From: Bugulina stolonifera
Lineage: Eukaryota; Bryozoa; Gymnolaemata; Cheilostomatida; Bugulidae
Assembly (NCBI GenBank): GCA_935421135.1
Contig: OW285190.1
Location: 13,898,501-13,962,500 of the forward strand
Reading direction: 5' to 3'
DNA length: 64,000 bases
How positions within the stretch are numbered: the first letter of the stretch is position 1; each line of letters begins with the position of its first letter. The notes under the pieces were generated by a model. The model did no database searches and was not told the DNA's origin. It worked only from the letters and a program-made list of their open reading frames with translations. A program made the position numbers and the translations under genes. Below are positions 24,301 through 31,950 of this stretch, in pieces.

Positions 24301-27300
24301 TAAGTATGATATGCTATTACATACAGAGTTGTAGTAAGTATGATATGCTATTACATACAGAGTTGTAGTGAGTATAATATACTATTACATATAGAGTTGT
24401 AGTGAGTATAATATACTATTACATACAGAGTTGTAGTAAGTATGATATGCTATTACATACAGAGTTGTAGTAAGTATGATATGCTATTACATACAGAGTT
24501 GTAGTGAGTATAATATACTATTACATACAGAGTTGTAGTAAGTATGATATGCTATTACATACAGAGTTGTAGTAAGTATGATATGCTATTACATACAGAG
24601 TTGTAGTAAGTATAATATGCTATTACATACAGAGTTGTAGTAAGTATAATATACTATTACATACAGAGTTGTAGTAAGTATGATATGCTATTACATACAG
24701 AGTTGGGAATTGATGTACAATGTGGTTGTATAAATCCAATTTTTTAAAATTTCTCCCACTTTTCTTCATTTGAGTTGTCTTTGGCGTATTAATATACACA
24801 AGCTTATATTGTTATACAGAGAAACCCTGTAATAGGCGATAAGTTTGCAAGTAGAGCTGGACAAAAGGGTATCTGCAGTCAATTATGGCCGGTTGCAGAT
24901 ATGCCTTTCTCAGAATCTGGGCTAACACCTGATATCCTGTTTAACCCTCATGGATACCCATCTAGAATGACCATAGGTATGTTGTGTATGTACAGTTGTA
25001 TAGCCTTAGTAATTGTCTGCTCTGTCTTAGGTGTGTCTATTATGTAGTATAAAATTATTCACGTGTTGATGAAAATCACAGTCCTGCACAACATTGTGTT
25101 ATTCTATTTATCAGGAATGATGATTGAGACAATGGCCGGCAAGTCTTCAGCGTGTCACGGTATACCATTTGATGCTACCCCGTTTACTTTCTCAGAGAAG
25201 GACTCTGCCGTAGACTTCTTTGGTAAAACTTTGCTGAAAGGTATGATTAGACTACTTACTACCTTCGTTGAAACAGATAAGATTCCGTTACCACATTCTG
25301 TGCGATTTGATTCGCTTTTCCTCTCTTCAAACCTAAATATGATTTTTAGAAACCACATGTGTATAATAACTAATTTTATATAATATTATGTTGTCGTTGA
25401 ATATGTGTATAAATGTGGATTTATTAAACCGGAGTGATGAAAACTTTTGTTTATTCTGCTATTAAGATCTGACTGATGGCAACTGTTCAGACTGGTACTG
25501 GTCTAATAAGAACACCTATAAATGATAGATAGTGTGGCGTATTATTGTGGTGGTTGCCCAGTGTTACACATTCAATGTTTATAGCTGGCTACAATTATTA
25601 TGGCACCGAGAGGTTGTATTCTGGGGAGACAGGGCTGGAGATGGAAGCTGATATATTTGTGGGCGTGGTCTACTATCAGAGATTGCGTCACATGGTCTCC
25701 GATAAGTTCCAGGTATGGTACAAAGTAGTTCGAATCACCATGTGCAGAAAACTCGTTCTTTCCTACTATGTGTGTATCGATTCTATTGTAGCGATTTAGA
25801 CTTTACAGGTAATTTCTAATAGTATTATATCATGTTGATGTACCTAACTTGAATATCAGGTTTTTCATTGTTGAGTCTACATGTATTTTTACGTTAGTTA
25901 GAAATAACCATCGATCATTGTACTAAGTATTACATTGAAATTGTGAGTACAACTCCGATGCCTACGTATCTTAAGAGATGGGAATATTATGCTTGTTACA
26001 GTTTACATACTGTATGTAATGTTGTATGTACGTATAGAATAGTGCAGTCGATAATTTATACTATTCGAGAGCTGATCATTTTGGCTATTTGTCAGGTACC
26101 AGGGTATCTTCTTATGCAGGTTAGATTTTTTATGAAATATTGATATAATGACATGATGGTGTTTGCAGGTGCGTACCACTGGGGCTAGGGATCCCCTCAC
26201 TAGACAACCCGTGAAAGGTCGAGCTAAAGGAGGTGGTGTCAGGTTTGGAGAGATGGAAAGAGATGGTCTTCTCTCTCATGGTTCCGCTTTCCTTCTACAA
26301 GACAGACTCCAGACCTGTTCAGATCTTGGCAAGGTATGTTATGTGATTTAGAGTAGCATAAGGTTATATCCTTGTTATGTCTCTAGTCCATCCACAGTAT
26401 TGATATAAAACTGCATTTGTTTGCTGCGTAGTCAGTTGTATTATATCCATGTACAGTGATGTTCATTAATCTTTGGACGCCTAGAAGATTTTTACGTTTT
26501 TGAGCTTTGTAGGGTTATCTTCTGTTACAAAGTGTATTAAACTATATATTGGCTGAATCCTCATTAGACAATGAATCCATTTTTTACAAAATAATTATTG
26601 TTTGATTAAGCCTAGAAATCTTATACCACCCATAAACATGACACCAATGGTAAACCGAACTAGGGGTGTGCTAACAGATTATTGTAGTGATATTATATTT
26701 AGCTTTCAAGGCCAGCAAATCTTCAAAGAGTCTGTTCACAGCACATAATGTGCAAAAAAATAAAAGTAAATGTGTATAGTGTCTTCCCACAGTGCTTCAA
26801 AGAGTAGTGACCTCTTAGAGTTCACTGAATAATTTTTTGCAAAATAACTTTCAGGTACATGAAACCTCATTGATCTTATAAAATATAGAATCAGCAGCTA
26901 ATGAGGATTCCAAAAATGTATAATTTGAGCTGCTTAAAAACGATAGGCTTCTTTTTAGGACCAAAAATATTCATGAAAAAATGATGGTTGAAAACGTCCA
27001 AAGATTAATGAACATCACTGTATTTATACTCAAGATACGCTGTGAAAATTGTCATACAATTGGTTCCATTTGTGTTTTTAGGCACCAGTCTGTTCCAAGT
27101 GTGGTAGCTTACTCTCCCCACACCTAGAAGCTCAAGCACCCAGTCTATCAGCAGTCGTACAAGGAAACAGAAAGCGCTGGTTCTGCTCTGTATGCGACTC
27201 GGCAGAGCACATTGTACACGTTGACGTCCCCTTCAGTTTCCGATACCTGGCAGCAGAGTTGGCAGCTGTCAACATTAGAGTCAAGTTGTCTGTAGAGTAG
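389..27300 (+). CDS. POLR1B: RNA polymerase I subunit RPA2 (second-largest subunit), 24 exons, complete
   Basis: This subunit forms half of the active-site cleft of nucleolar RNA polymerase I, which transcribes pre-rRNA. Exons by phase and homology: 389-475, 993-1070, 2628-2687, 3488-3607, 4836-4976, 5535-5633, 6050-6222, 6702-6851, 9282-9414, 12631-12751, 19147-19253, 19634-19951, 20241-20363, 20804-20942, 21742-21923, 22310-22486, 22881-22964, 23450-23607, 24158-24299, 24820-24976, 25115-25240, 25585-25712, 26169-26333, 27082-27300. The sum is 3,387 nt, giving 1,128 aa (human about 1,135). Family signatures appear in order: [114 protein letters not shown], and a C-terminal CxxC...CxxC zinc ribbon. 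An in-frame ATG at 395 could also start it. All introns are GT-AG; the donor at 19254 (gtgctc) is weak. Introns 9 and 10 host other genes and mobile DNA. One oddity is Ala for the usual His in SRHGQKG. Confidence 0.95.
3674..4097. repeat. Tandem duplication of a ~210-bp intron segment
   Basis: Positions 3674-3883 and 3884-4097 are two head-to-tail copies, both starting near ctttgcatgc and ending near agtaaatc, with a few substitutions and a small indel. Both lie in POLR1B intron 4. Confidence 0.85.
4998..5145. repeat. Degenerate tandem repeat, unit about 26-28 bp
   Basis: About five increasingly diverged copies of a unit like atagaatgtgttactaatta in POLR1B intron 5. Confidence 0.7.
7059..7573. 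mobile_element. MITE with CCCTAAAAGCAGA termini and TA target duplication
   Basis: The 515-bp segment has inverted termini: CCCTAAAAGCAGA at the left and its complement TCTGCTTTTAGGG at the right, with similarity continuing through cgcgagttt. It is flanked by TA on both sides (7057-7058 and 7574-7575). TA duplication and size fit a non-autonomous Tc1/mariner-type element. No transposase is seen. It lies in POLR1B intron 8. Confidence 0.8.
8624..8862. repeat. Compound direct and inverted repeats
   Basis: A 38-bp segment starting ggtaacaatcatgagagctg occurs at 8674-8711 and 8824-8861. Between them the end of the segment is present in inverted orientation (around 8734-8754), so the block can form hairpins. 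An upstream motif, agcaatggtgta, also precedes both copies. It lies in POLR1B intron 8; identity unknown. Confidence 0.7.
10274..10945 (-). CDS. Nested antisense two-exon gene, unknown function
   Basis: The gene lies entirely within POLR1B intron 9 on the opposite strand. Exon A (10672-10945) starts at an ATG and ends at a strong donor, AAAG|gtaagc, in phase 1. Exon B (10274-10401) starts after an acceptor cttcag and runs to TAA. The product is about 133 aa, hydrophilic, with no signal peptide or membrane segment. Exon A carries RYKFKE ... [20 protein letters not shown]. The same pattern (RYSFKE ... FVKQ ... TWTAGEVV) occurs in the gene at 28349-29584, and the exon A/B junction has the same phase, so I infer paralogy. 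A donor-like gtaaga overlaps the stop, so a further exon is possible. I do not recognise the family. Confidence 0.6.
11731..11758. repeat. Poly-G tract
   Basis: An almost uninterrupted G run with two A interruptions in POLR1B intron 9. It could form G-quadruplexes and is a likely site of length polymorphism and sequencing error. Confidence 0.85.
11959..12506. mobile_element. MITE with CAGTGGAACTTGGA termini and TA target duplication
   Basis: The 548-bp segment begins CAGTGGAACTTGGACAACTC and ends with the near-perfect complement (gagttatccaagttccactg). It is flanked by TA at 11957-11958 and 12507-12508. Repeated ataactcaga motifs occur subterminally. The termini and TA duplication resemble non-autonomous pogo/Tc1-type elements. 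No transposase ORF. Lies in POLR1B intron 9, just upstream of exon 10. Confidence 0.85.
12803..13096 (-). repeat. LTR (3' LTR in element orientation)
   Basis: A 294-bp direct repeat that reads TG...CA, identical to the copy at 17393-17686 except for one base. It abuts the purine-rich tract on its inner side and the atatc target duplication on its outer side. Confidence 0.97.
13097..13108 (-). other. Polypurine tract of the LTR element
   Basis: On the minus strand the bases immediately before the 3' LTR read gctgggggaga, the purine run expected to prime plus-strand DNA synthesis. Confidence 0.75.
13144..16407 (-). CDS. pol: Pol polyprotein of the LTR element (PR-RT-RNase H-IN)
   Basis: The reading frame is open from just after a TAG at 16408-16410 to the stop at 13144 and overlaps the end of gag by about 70 nt in the -1 frame. 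Pol is probably made by frameshifting rather than from the GTG at 16296. Numbered from that GTG (1,050 residues): aspartic protease DTG at 44-46; reverse transcriptase with [12 protein letters not shown] near 301 and YIDD at 367-370; RNase H with D515 (WTDAS), E552 and D576; integrase zinc-binding H/H/C/C ending at C708 and C711; and the D741, D795, E831 triad with 35 residues between the last two. The C-terminus is basic. No internal stop is seen, so the enzyme set appears intact. Confidence 0.92.
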   Translation of the reverse strand, partial: PVGFSRGGCNSGRRILRHGHQQLGVNRRAPRSSTTSEVLSGACVPRDSLALSGATGKATTSSRMPVIQAVLNGRCFSCLVDTGSERTLVSPRVVVGKALRQSRPLLTADGKASNVRGCCRVIIGLHGHCFDVSAPVMNELGNLGVDCLLGGDVIDHMGGVTVQRGSDSKYSVRWGKSPSGTCCRIPDQRSDHTSLACGAAGSRCGDTNKSLRVEDPDFYATFANGQWTVSWRWSGESPKKLQSRVSEYKCAQAPHLRERYCAELESWISKGWLKRWDGPVTGIIPLLAVFQPTKDKVRPVMDYRELNNYVECHTGDDMVAVCGDKLRKWRQLQGELKVVDLKSAYLQIHVAEDLWKYQVVRYKGVNYALTRLGFGLSCAPRIMTSILSKVLSLEESVRRGTDHYIDDIVVQESVVSVEKVRSHLEMYGLVTKEPESLDGGRLLGVALRRGSSGFLEMARGTALTEVSLDPGKLTKRELFSLCGRLVGHYPVAGWLRPHCSFLKRLGCSGPWDEQVEPDVRTLAVELLARARREDPVRGSWMVNPGGSVTVWTDASSLAMGVALEVDGNIVEDASWLRKESDCMHINVAELEAVARGINLAIVWGFKVFTLAVDSMTVVNWIANAIDKRSRVRTKGAAEMLVKRRLVVVRETIAEYGLNVSVRFVPTVENKADRMTRVPKRWLEHREPSGSSAEVAAVILTGQDPKDAVWAAHLPHHLGADRTLYLARQIRGDLSREQVRRELMSCEACQCIDPAMRSESMVPRGNLAVENNWCRVAADITHYGHQVFLSMVDCGPSRFAIWKRLPNESATQIVAQLRNVVIERGPWDELLVDNSTAFRSAAVEQFADEWGISLRFRAAYAPSGNGIVERNHRTIKRIAERGKISPEEATFWYNVTPRKETEAISVPSRVLFRYRWRVPFDVSIQKTDEDTECSFFIGDEVWVKPNPPSCTKQWALGEVTSVVSRHTVCVNGMPRHVRDIRKRRRGHDLGSMADNQCTVTDDWTVSDRDHSSDLMPQAAYQDATEADNVSHDPVARPASPHRVGDSVEVAQQEDIVESPVQEAEVAPVHVRRSQRARRRPAHLDDYVT
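16338..17300 (-). CDS. gag: Gag protein of the LTR element
   Basis: Structural protein of about 320 aa that would form the particle and bind element RNA. The first ATG is at 17300 ([15 protein letters not shown]); the frame is open further upstream but has no ATG. A capsid-like middle region contains [19 protein letters not shown] and [19 protein letters not shown], typical of retrotransposon Gag. Two C-terminal zinc knuckles follow: one spaced CX2CX3HX4C ([13 protein letters not shown]), the other the classical CX2CX4HX4C ([14 protein letters not shown]). The first knuckle being one residue short is unusual. The ORF ends at a TAG about 55 nt after a slippery heptamer that would lead into pol. 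Confidence 0.92.
   Translation of the reverse strand: MSKPGLKDETSGESSSQPEREPTTLLVDAGTLASVLNQARGPILDRIRRQVSQFTGDGSVDVAAWLREYERYCGLERVSPTDLLAYMLGGNAARVYGRMMVHEASNWDVVKAVLTAEYAMPRQEAWRQFVNLELQEGESVDVYLDRLERYAGRLGLSSTDLSFRIKFIEGLPASVYEWAVTHEGAYTVDFGALLSRVRGKLASRRAVGGRAGSAQPSVTAAATASGKQTGSTASCFRCGGPHRVKECTVSRRAFSGKQPSKRSSGKRAGCFRCGSTDHWVQECPAPKPPAAAAGLEDSQSGFHGEGATRGAASSAMDTSN
16395..16401 (-). promoter_or_regulatory. Probable -1 ribosomal frameshift slippery site
   Basis: On the minus strand the heptamer is G GGT TTT in the gag frame, matching the X XXY YYZ rule. The -1 frame is blocked by a TAG just upstream (16408-16410) and open from there through pol, so slippage here gives Gag-Pol. A GC-rich stretch follows downstream; I have not folded it. 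Confidence 0.7.
17393..17686 (-). repeat. LTR (5' LTR in element orientation)
   Basis: Second copy of the 294-bp terminal repeat. The element leader between it and the gag ATG is about 92 bp. The bases right after this LTR on the minus strand (agctatttcggctc) do not start with TGG, so a standard tRNA primer-binding site is not evident. Confidence 0.97.
17979..18503 (+). CDS. BIR-domain (IAP-repeat) ORF in POLR1B intron 10
   Basis: A single open frame of 174 aa from the first ATG; the frame is open upstream to about 17853. Residues near the middle form a BIR fold: [11 protein letters not shown], then [17 protein letters not shown], then WDSGD and [11 protein letters not shown]. The zinc ligands match CX2CX16HX6C exactly. 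Such domains bind caspases or other partners in inhibitor-of-apoptosis proteins. There is one BIR only, with no RING or other domain. The N-terminal part is not recognised. It is on the same strand as POLR1B, between the LTR element and exon 11. It could be a small nested gene, a retrocopy or a fragment of a larger IAP gene; no poly(A) tail is seen. Confidence 0.55.
   Translation: MEVYPLLIDTDSISRWSATCGSFLYRLYTVPRYPENHNPLLPLSLQQQLDNLNPGEFLTYVLKDLTLEERESLMVDERQRRKTFLASWPYDDQRSGIKMAQAGFYSLDDYDRVQCVFCRGSLHKWDSGDTPMIEHARSFTFCRFVKGLECGNREYRNTQALLGNLHVHCNNITK
21064..21358 (+). mobile_element. tRNA-derived SINE, near full length
   Basis: The head has polymerase III box A-like (gagtggttaggatgc) and box B-like (ggttcgaatctc) motifs. 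A body containing gttaggaagagcatccagcc follows, then a tail beginning near gccatgtcatctgggcc and ending in a T-run. The tail recurs at 22538-22658. It lies in POLR1B intron 14. Confidence 0.8.
22538..22658 (+). mobile_element. 5'-truncated SINE copy with target-site duplication
   Basis: The insert contains the 3' tail of the SINE at 21064-21358 (gccatgtcatctgggcc through a T-run). It is flanked by a 13-bp direct repeat, gtataatatgcag, at 22525-22537 and 22659-22671. That is the footprint of target-primed retrotransposition. It lies in POLR1B intron 16. Confidence 0.8.
24279..24707 (+). repeat. 34-bp minisatellite derived from an exon-intron boundary
   Basis: Thirteen copies at an exact 34-bp spacing (copies of attacatacagagttg at 24282, 24316 ... 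24690). The first copy is the coding 3' end of POLR1B exon 19 together with its donor, so each following copy up to the twelfth repeats the sequence agagttgta|gtaagt or gtgagt. Every unit also has an acceptor-like acatacag. Confidence 0.95.
26454..27020. mobile_element. MITE with 26-bp perfect inverted repeats and TA target duplication
   Basis: The 567-bp segment begins CAGTGATGTTCATTAATCTT and ends with its exact complement; the inverted repeat is perfect for 26 bp. TA flanks both sides (26452-26453 and 27021-27022). This is a non-autonomous Tc1/mariner-type element, with no transposase. It lies in the last POLR1B intron. Confidence 0.93.
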
Positions 27301-28348
27301 TAGTTGGTTCATTGAGTGTCGTCTAACCAGTATGACAATGCAGACGACACAACTGTGCAGACTTACAACAGCGCAGAGACACCACTGTACAGACAGTCAC
27401 TATTCATGTTTTCATCTTTTATTGTTGCTTGGACATCTCAATGATGAGGATCATAAATTTTATTCTTCTGATTTTATTTCTATCACTATAACTTTGATTT
27501 ACCTCAATTTTATAATGATTCACAGTATATTATATATAAACACTATCTATATAGAAATATAAAACTTGTATAGCTACTTGGTAACCAACAATAATGTGTA
27601 TGTGATTAGTAAGAAAGAGAAGGCAACTTTGTGAACTCGTGATTGTAGTTTTGTCCCTACTCGTGGAGACTGTAATTTCCTATGCTTGCATAATTGTGAC
27701 TATACTGTACTAAGCATGCAGCATTGGTTACATTGTTCTACAAAAAATATAGTTTATTGCAAGTATTTAGTTCAGAGTTGATATAGCCAAGTCAGTAGGT
27801 AATTATATAAATTATTATAAGCAGCATGTCACACAAATATTTTACCAACTACATTGGCCCAACAGTAACTGTAGTATAACAAAATACCTAATAATAAGCA
27901 ACATATTACATGAGTAGAAGCAATAAATTACACAAAATATATAATTTATCATTTTGCCAATAACATTAGACCTGATTGCAGCTGTAGTATAACAAAAAAC
28001 TTGAATAAAGTATACTAAAAAAAATAAACGTGGTTAGTCAACACTCAGTTGACTCATTCCACATCTTTTACATTTTGATTGTCTGCTAATAATGCACAGC
28101 AGACTTGTAAGATCTGCTTCTCCAAAACAAGACCACATACTAGCTCGACCTCGTAGCTAACCATTCCAGTCTGTAGTGCGTCCCATTGTCTGTAGCACTG
28201 TCATTCATAGACATTCAACTGCAGCAACTTTTCGACCTTCAATACCTGCACACACAGGCAGAATCTCTACTGATTATAAAAGGCCTCATTAGACACAAGT
28301 ACATGATAATAAGTACATGCAGGAAATGACTCCGAACACCTCTACATT
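27301..28348. other. Intergenic region between convergent genes
   Basis: This holds the 3' flanks of POLR1B (plus) and of the minus-strand gene at 28349-29584. A diverged pair of segments containing gtagtataacaaaa (near 27870 and 27984) suggests an old local duplication. I see no coding potential. Confidence 0.5.
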
Positions 28349-29584
28349 TTAAAGGTTGTCCCCTTCTTCTTCCTCCTCCATATCAGTTGGTGAAGTTGGT
28401 GCCAACTCCACATGAACAGCTTCTACAGGCATAAAACAATGTAATGTCATAGTAATCCGATTGACAGTTTGTGAAGAATTTATCCATACATAATAATCAT
28501 TGTTTCTGTGAAATTAGGCTCCAACATGTCACCTACACTTTTATGTGTAGAACTAAAAACATGGACTCTGTGAGGTACTAGCTTGCTAGGGCTACATCAA
28601 CCATAGCTTGACAATGTTGCTCGGTGTTGCATACATGTAGTTCACTGTGGCATAAGAATGGGAAAACTAATAGCTTTCATGTCTGAAACAATCAGTTTTT
28701 TTGCAAATTTCGTAGTTCCAAAAAAAAGTGTTATTGGAATAGGAATGATGCTGGAGCTCAGTTTGAAATGTTGGAACCAAGTTTGGCATGAACTCCATAT
28801 ATTTTATGCTAATGAATATCCTGCAATGCATTATGGTATATGTACATGTAATGTAGGTCACGTATTTTAAACATACTTATCTCCTCTACCGCGAGTGCTG
28901 ATACAGAATTCTTCTCAACTCCGATGAGGTCAGCCATCTTCCTTCGTTTAATTTCAGGAGCAGTGTAGTTTTGTTCTGCTCCTATTTGAGGAAAATTAAA
29001 GATAGATGGCACCACAGCACTTTGAAACTGTGGCTCTACTATCTGCTGAGTTGGTTCCCGGAAACCTGAAATATACACACATGCATCCAAATGATATTAG
29101 AGACACAACTTTCAAGTGAAAACCATCTACCTGTCTACAATTACAAAATTGCATTAGAGTTACAAACATTGTTTCAAAGAGAATATTGATTTCATTGTAC
29201 TTTCTATTGCGATGATAAAAACATACATGTAGTTACTTGCTAAAAGATAAAATAATTTAAGAGTGCCAATAAAGAAATCAATTGAATGAAAAAAAGAGTG
29301 TTTGCAGGTTAAAATCTATTACCATGAGTATATTTGTGCACGGTGTAGTCTATTGGAATTCCTTCTACAACATCATCTAGCATGCCAACAACTTCGCCTG
29401 CTGTCCAGGTCTTCCAAGGAACTCGTTGTTTAACAAAAAGTTCAATATTATTCAACATTTGCTGATGTTCTGGGGGTTTCTCTTTAAATAGAGACACAGC
29501 TTCAATAATTTCCTTAAAGGAATATCTTTCAGTCTCTGTGACCTCCAAACTAGCAGCTGAAGCCTCGTGCCAAGTTCGCTTCAT
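28349..29584 (-). CDS. Three-exon gene, paralogue of the POLR1B-nested gene, unknown function
   Basis: Exon A 29323-29584 (ATG at 29584), exon B 28877-29065, exon C 28349-28422. All junctions are GT-AG in phase 1, and the product is 174 aa. The N-terminal part reads MKRTWHEAS, then RYSFKE, then NIELFVKQRVPWKTWTAGEVV. The RY-FKE and TAGE(A/V)V landmarks, and the phase-1 intron after this region, match the gene nested in POLR1B intron 9. The middle has a basic patch (EIKRRKM), and the C-terminus is very acidic (DMEEEEEGDNL). No signal peptide or membrane segment, so probably a soluble intracellular protein. I do not recognise the family. It is convergent with POLR1B. Confidence 0.65.
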
Positions 29585-31277
29585 AATTAATCCAACGAGT
29601 TCCAACTAAGTGAATCCCTACAAATGAAACAAACCATAAGGCAATGGGAATAGGGACCTAATAGTATTATACTAGTCTTATCATTATGACTAAAATAGTG
29701 TGCCCTCAGGTTGGAATCTTGCTGGCGTGACCTAGTAGCTAGGAACTCTGGACTTTTATGTGAGAGATTAGGGTTCGATTACTGCATAAAAATTATTGGT
29801 TGTGTTAAGAAGAGCATCAAACCTTAAAGCTCCAATACCACCCAGAGAGCTGCAAGGTGTAGACTCCTTCTCTATCACAAATTAAAAATTATGCTGATTT
29901 TTTATCCCTGGGATTAATAACAGGAAGCAAAACCAGCAGGTTTACTACCTTTACTAAATAAGTAGATCCTTGATAGTCAGTGGTCTTAGTAAAATGGTTA
30001 TTAAAAGGAGTCTTGAGACAGTCAGTTGATTGAGGGGTAAGGGCATGTAATATCAATAAAGCTGCTTCCATTAGAACAGAATGCTTTTGATATTCACACT
30101 CGTCCCCCAAAATGGCTGCAGAAAGTGGCAATGATGGCCTCCAGACACTGTCATGGTGACTGGACGCAGTGGAGCAGAGAAAGAGTGACACAACATAATA
30201 TAGAAAAACTATCAAAAGCTCTTTAATTCCAATTATGGTATAATTATGACTGTGTTCAAAGACTCTCAACTCGCACATCATTATCGATAATCATTATATT
30301 GAAATATTCAATAACTCAATTTTTCATTGGGACACTGTAAACTGCGATGAATAGAAATAACCCCAATCAAAATGAGTGAAATTGTAACACATTTTGCACT
30401 AATACAGTGAAATTTTGCTTTGAAATTTGAACTTTTGGCACCATTTCATTACAATATTTCACTAAATTTAGATAACAGCGCAAGAATTCCATAAAAAAAC
30501 CCGAGCTGAACAAAAAAAAAGAATTAAATTGTGACTCTATTTGTAGTTGATGTATGTCATCATTGTGAGTACACAACTTGATAGAAACTTGAGTTTCTGG
30601 GGACATGTATAATATGTATGTAAAGATTTAACTTGTAACTTGAAAGTTTTGACTAGTCACTAAAAAGAAGAATCAGAAAGGACTTGCAACTTGAGCAGAC
30701 CAGTCACAACAGAGAATGGTGCGAAATGAATGGTACAAAATGAAAATAAAACTCTGAGTAAGTAGTATAAGTATTATAAATATAAATAGTTTTTGTATAA
30801 TAATAATAATATTATATTAATATATAATTATTATTAAATTTAAAATTATATACCTGTACCTTTATCTATAATTATATTGATATTCATATCGATATTCTAT
30901 TCAAATCTATATTCATATATAATATTGTATACGCAAAAATATTTCTAAATACAATATAGGCAAGTATTACATACCTCTGATTTACCTCTGATGAGGTAGG
31001 ACACCCTTGACCACCGGCGGGGTAAGTAGAGTGCCTCATTAATGTAACAGTGTGCATTTGGTTTTGGCCAGGTGTTTCAGCATTACCGCTGTTACCTCTT
31101 ACCTCTTCTTCTTTAGTACATACTAGAGCACGTAGCAAGTGGCATGCCTCTATTAATTTGAATCCTTAGCCAGCCTAATATTTTCAGTGTATGTCACTCA
31201 TCGTGTGACTTGGTTCCATCAGTGTGTATCAACATGTTTATCAATGACCACAGGTTAGAGATTCATTTTTAATTCTC
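29585..31277. other. Intergenic region with SINE remnant and AT-rich simple sequence
   Basis: It contains a tRNA-like SINE near 29700-29880 and AT-rich low-complexity DNA around 30770-30930. A minus-strand ATG-initiated ORF of 130 codons occupies 29889-30281. Its codon pattern is not decisive and no domain is recognisable, so I do not call it a gene. Confidence 0.45.
29700..29880 (+). mobile_element. tRNA-derived SINE remnant
   Basis: A box B-like motif, gggttcgatta, at 29771 is followed by gttaagaagagcatcaaacc. That matches the body of the SINE at 21064-21358 (gttaggaagagcatccagcc), so the two share a core. Confidence 0.6.
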
Positions 31278-31772
31278 TTACAGTTTTGAGAAGGAAGCTA
31301 TTATGGTATGTAGACTTTTTGGCATAGAAGGTGGTGGATCACCACGAGATGCTGATCTAGTTACTATCACATTACTGGCTCTTTCTTTTGTCAGTTCATC
31401 GTAAGCGCATATAAGCGACCTGTGATTTTCTTCACGCGAGAGAAGTCGTAGCAGGAGAGAGTGTCTGAATTTGGCTCGTCTTTCAGCAAGAGTCCCAAGC
31501 TGAAGATTATTTCGTTCTTGCGTTATACTATCTCTTCCCTTTAGTTTTGATATGAAACGGATTGCTTTATGTTGTATCATCTCAATGTCACTAATCTGGT
31601 ATTCTAGAGATGTATCCCACACAGCTGCAGCATATTCAACTTGTGGCCTACAATGGCTAGTGTACGCTAGCAATCGTGCATTCTGAGGAGCATTGTGAAG
31701 AGCACGTTGGATTATACCTAACTGTCTTTTGGCTTTTCGCACTTTGGTCGTTATGTGTTCGTCGAACTTCAA
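31278..31772 (-). pseudogene. LINE (CR1/jockey-type) reverse transcriptase C-terminal fragment
   Basis: A 5'-truncated non-LTR retrotransposon. The 164-codon frame has the C-terminal signature of these polymerases: KVRKAKRQLGIIQRAL, then YTSHCRPQVEYAAAVWD, then IEMIQHKAIRFI. The frame has no ATG at its start, and the N-terminal endonuclease and catalytic YADD region are missing, as expected for a dead-on-arrival copy. Confidence 0.85.
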
Positions 31773-31839
31773 CTGTTAGACATTATATTATTTTTATTTT
31801 TTATTTTTTTAGTCATCAGCTATGATACCTCTCATCTCG

Positions 31840-31950
31840 CGTATAGTCCTTAGTAAGAAGCTTTGATGGTAACATCTGGAATTTGTTGAGATAGATGTGG
31901 GTTCTCCACGGGCTGCAGCTCTTGTTATCACTGTCATGTCAGTGCGATTA
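31840..31950 (-). pseudogene. Second LINE 3'-end fragment
   Basis: Translated on the minus strand, this stretch contains VITRAAARGEPTSIS. That resembles the last part of the neighbouring LINE fragment (VIVTRSASRGDPPPS). It is therefore the extreme 3' end of another copy of a related element. Confidence 0.6.

Noticed and set aside
24126..24368. Read-through ORF of POLR1B exon 19 into the repeat array
   Set aside because: The frame stops soon after the exon and would truncate the polymerase; the next conserved exon joins exactly from the first donor.
29889..30281. 130-codon minus-strand ORF
   Set aside because: It starts with ATG and its second half looks protein-like, but there is no domain, paralogue or splice context, so I mention it only within the intergenic entry.
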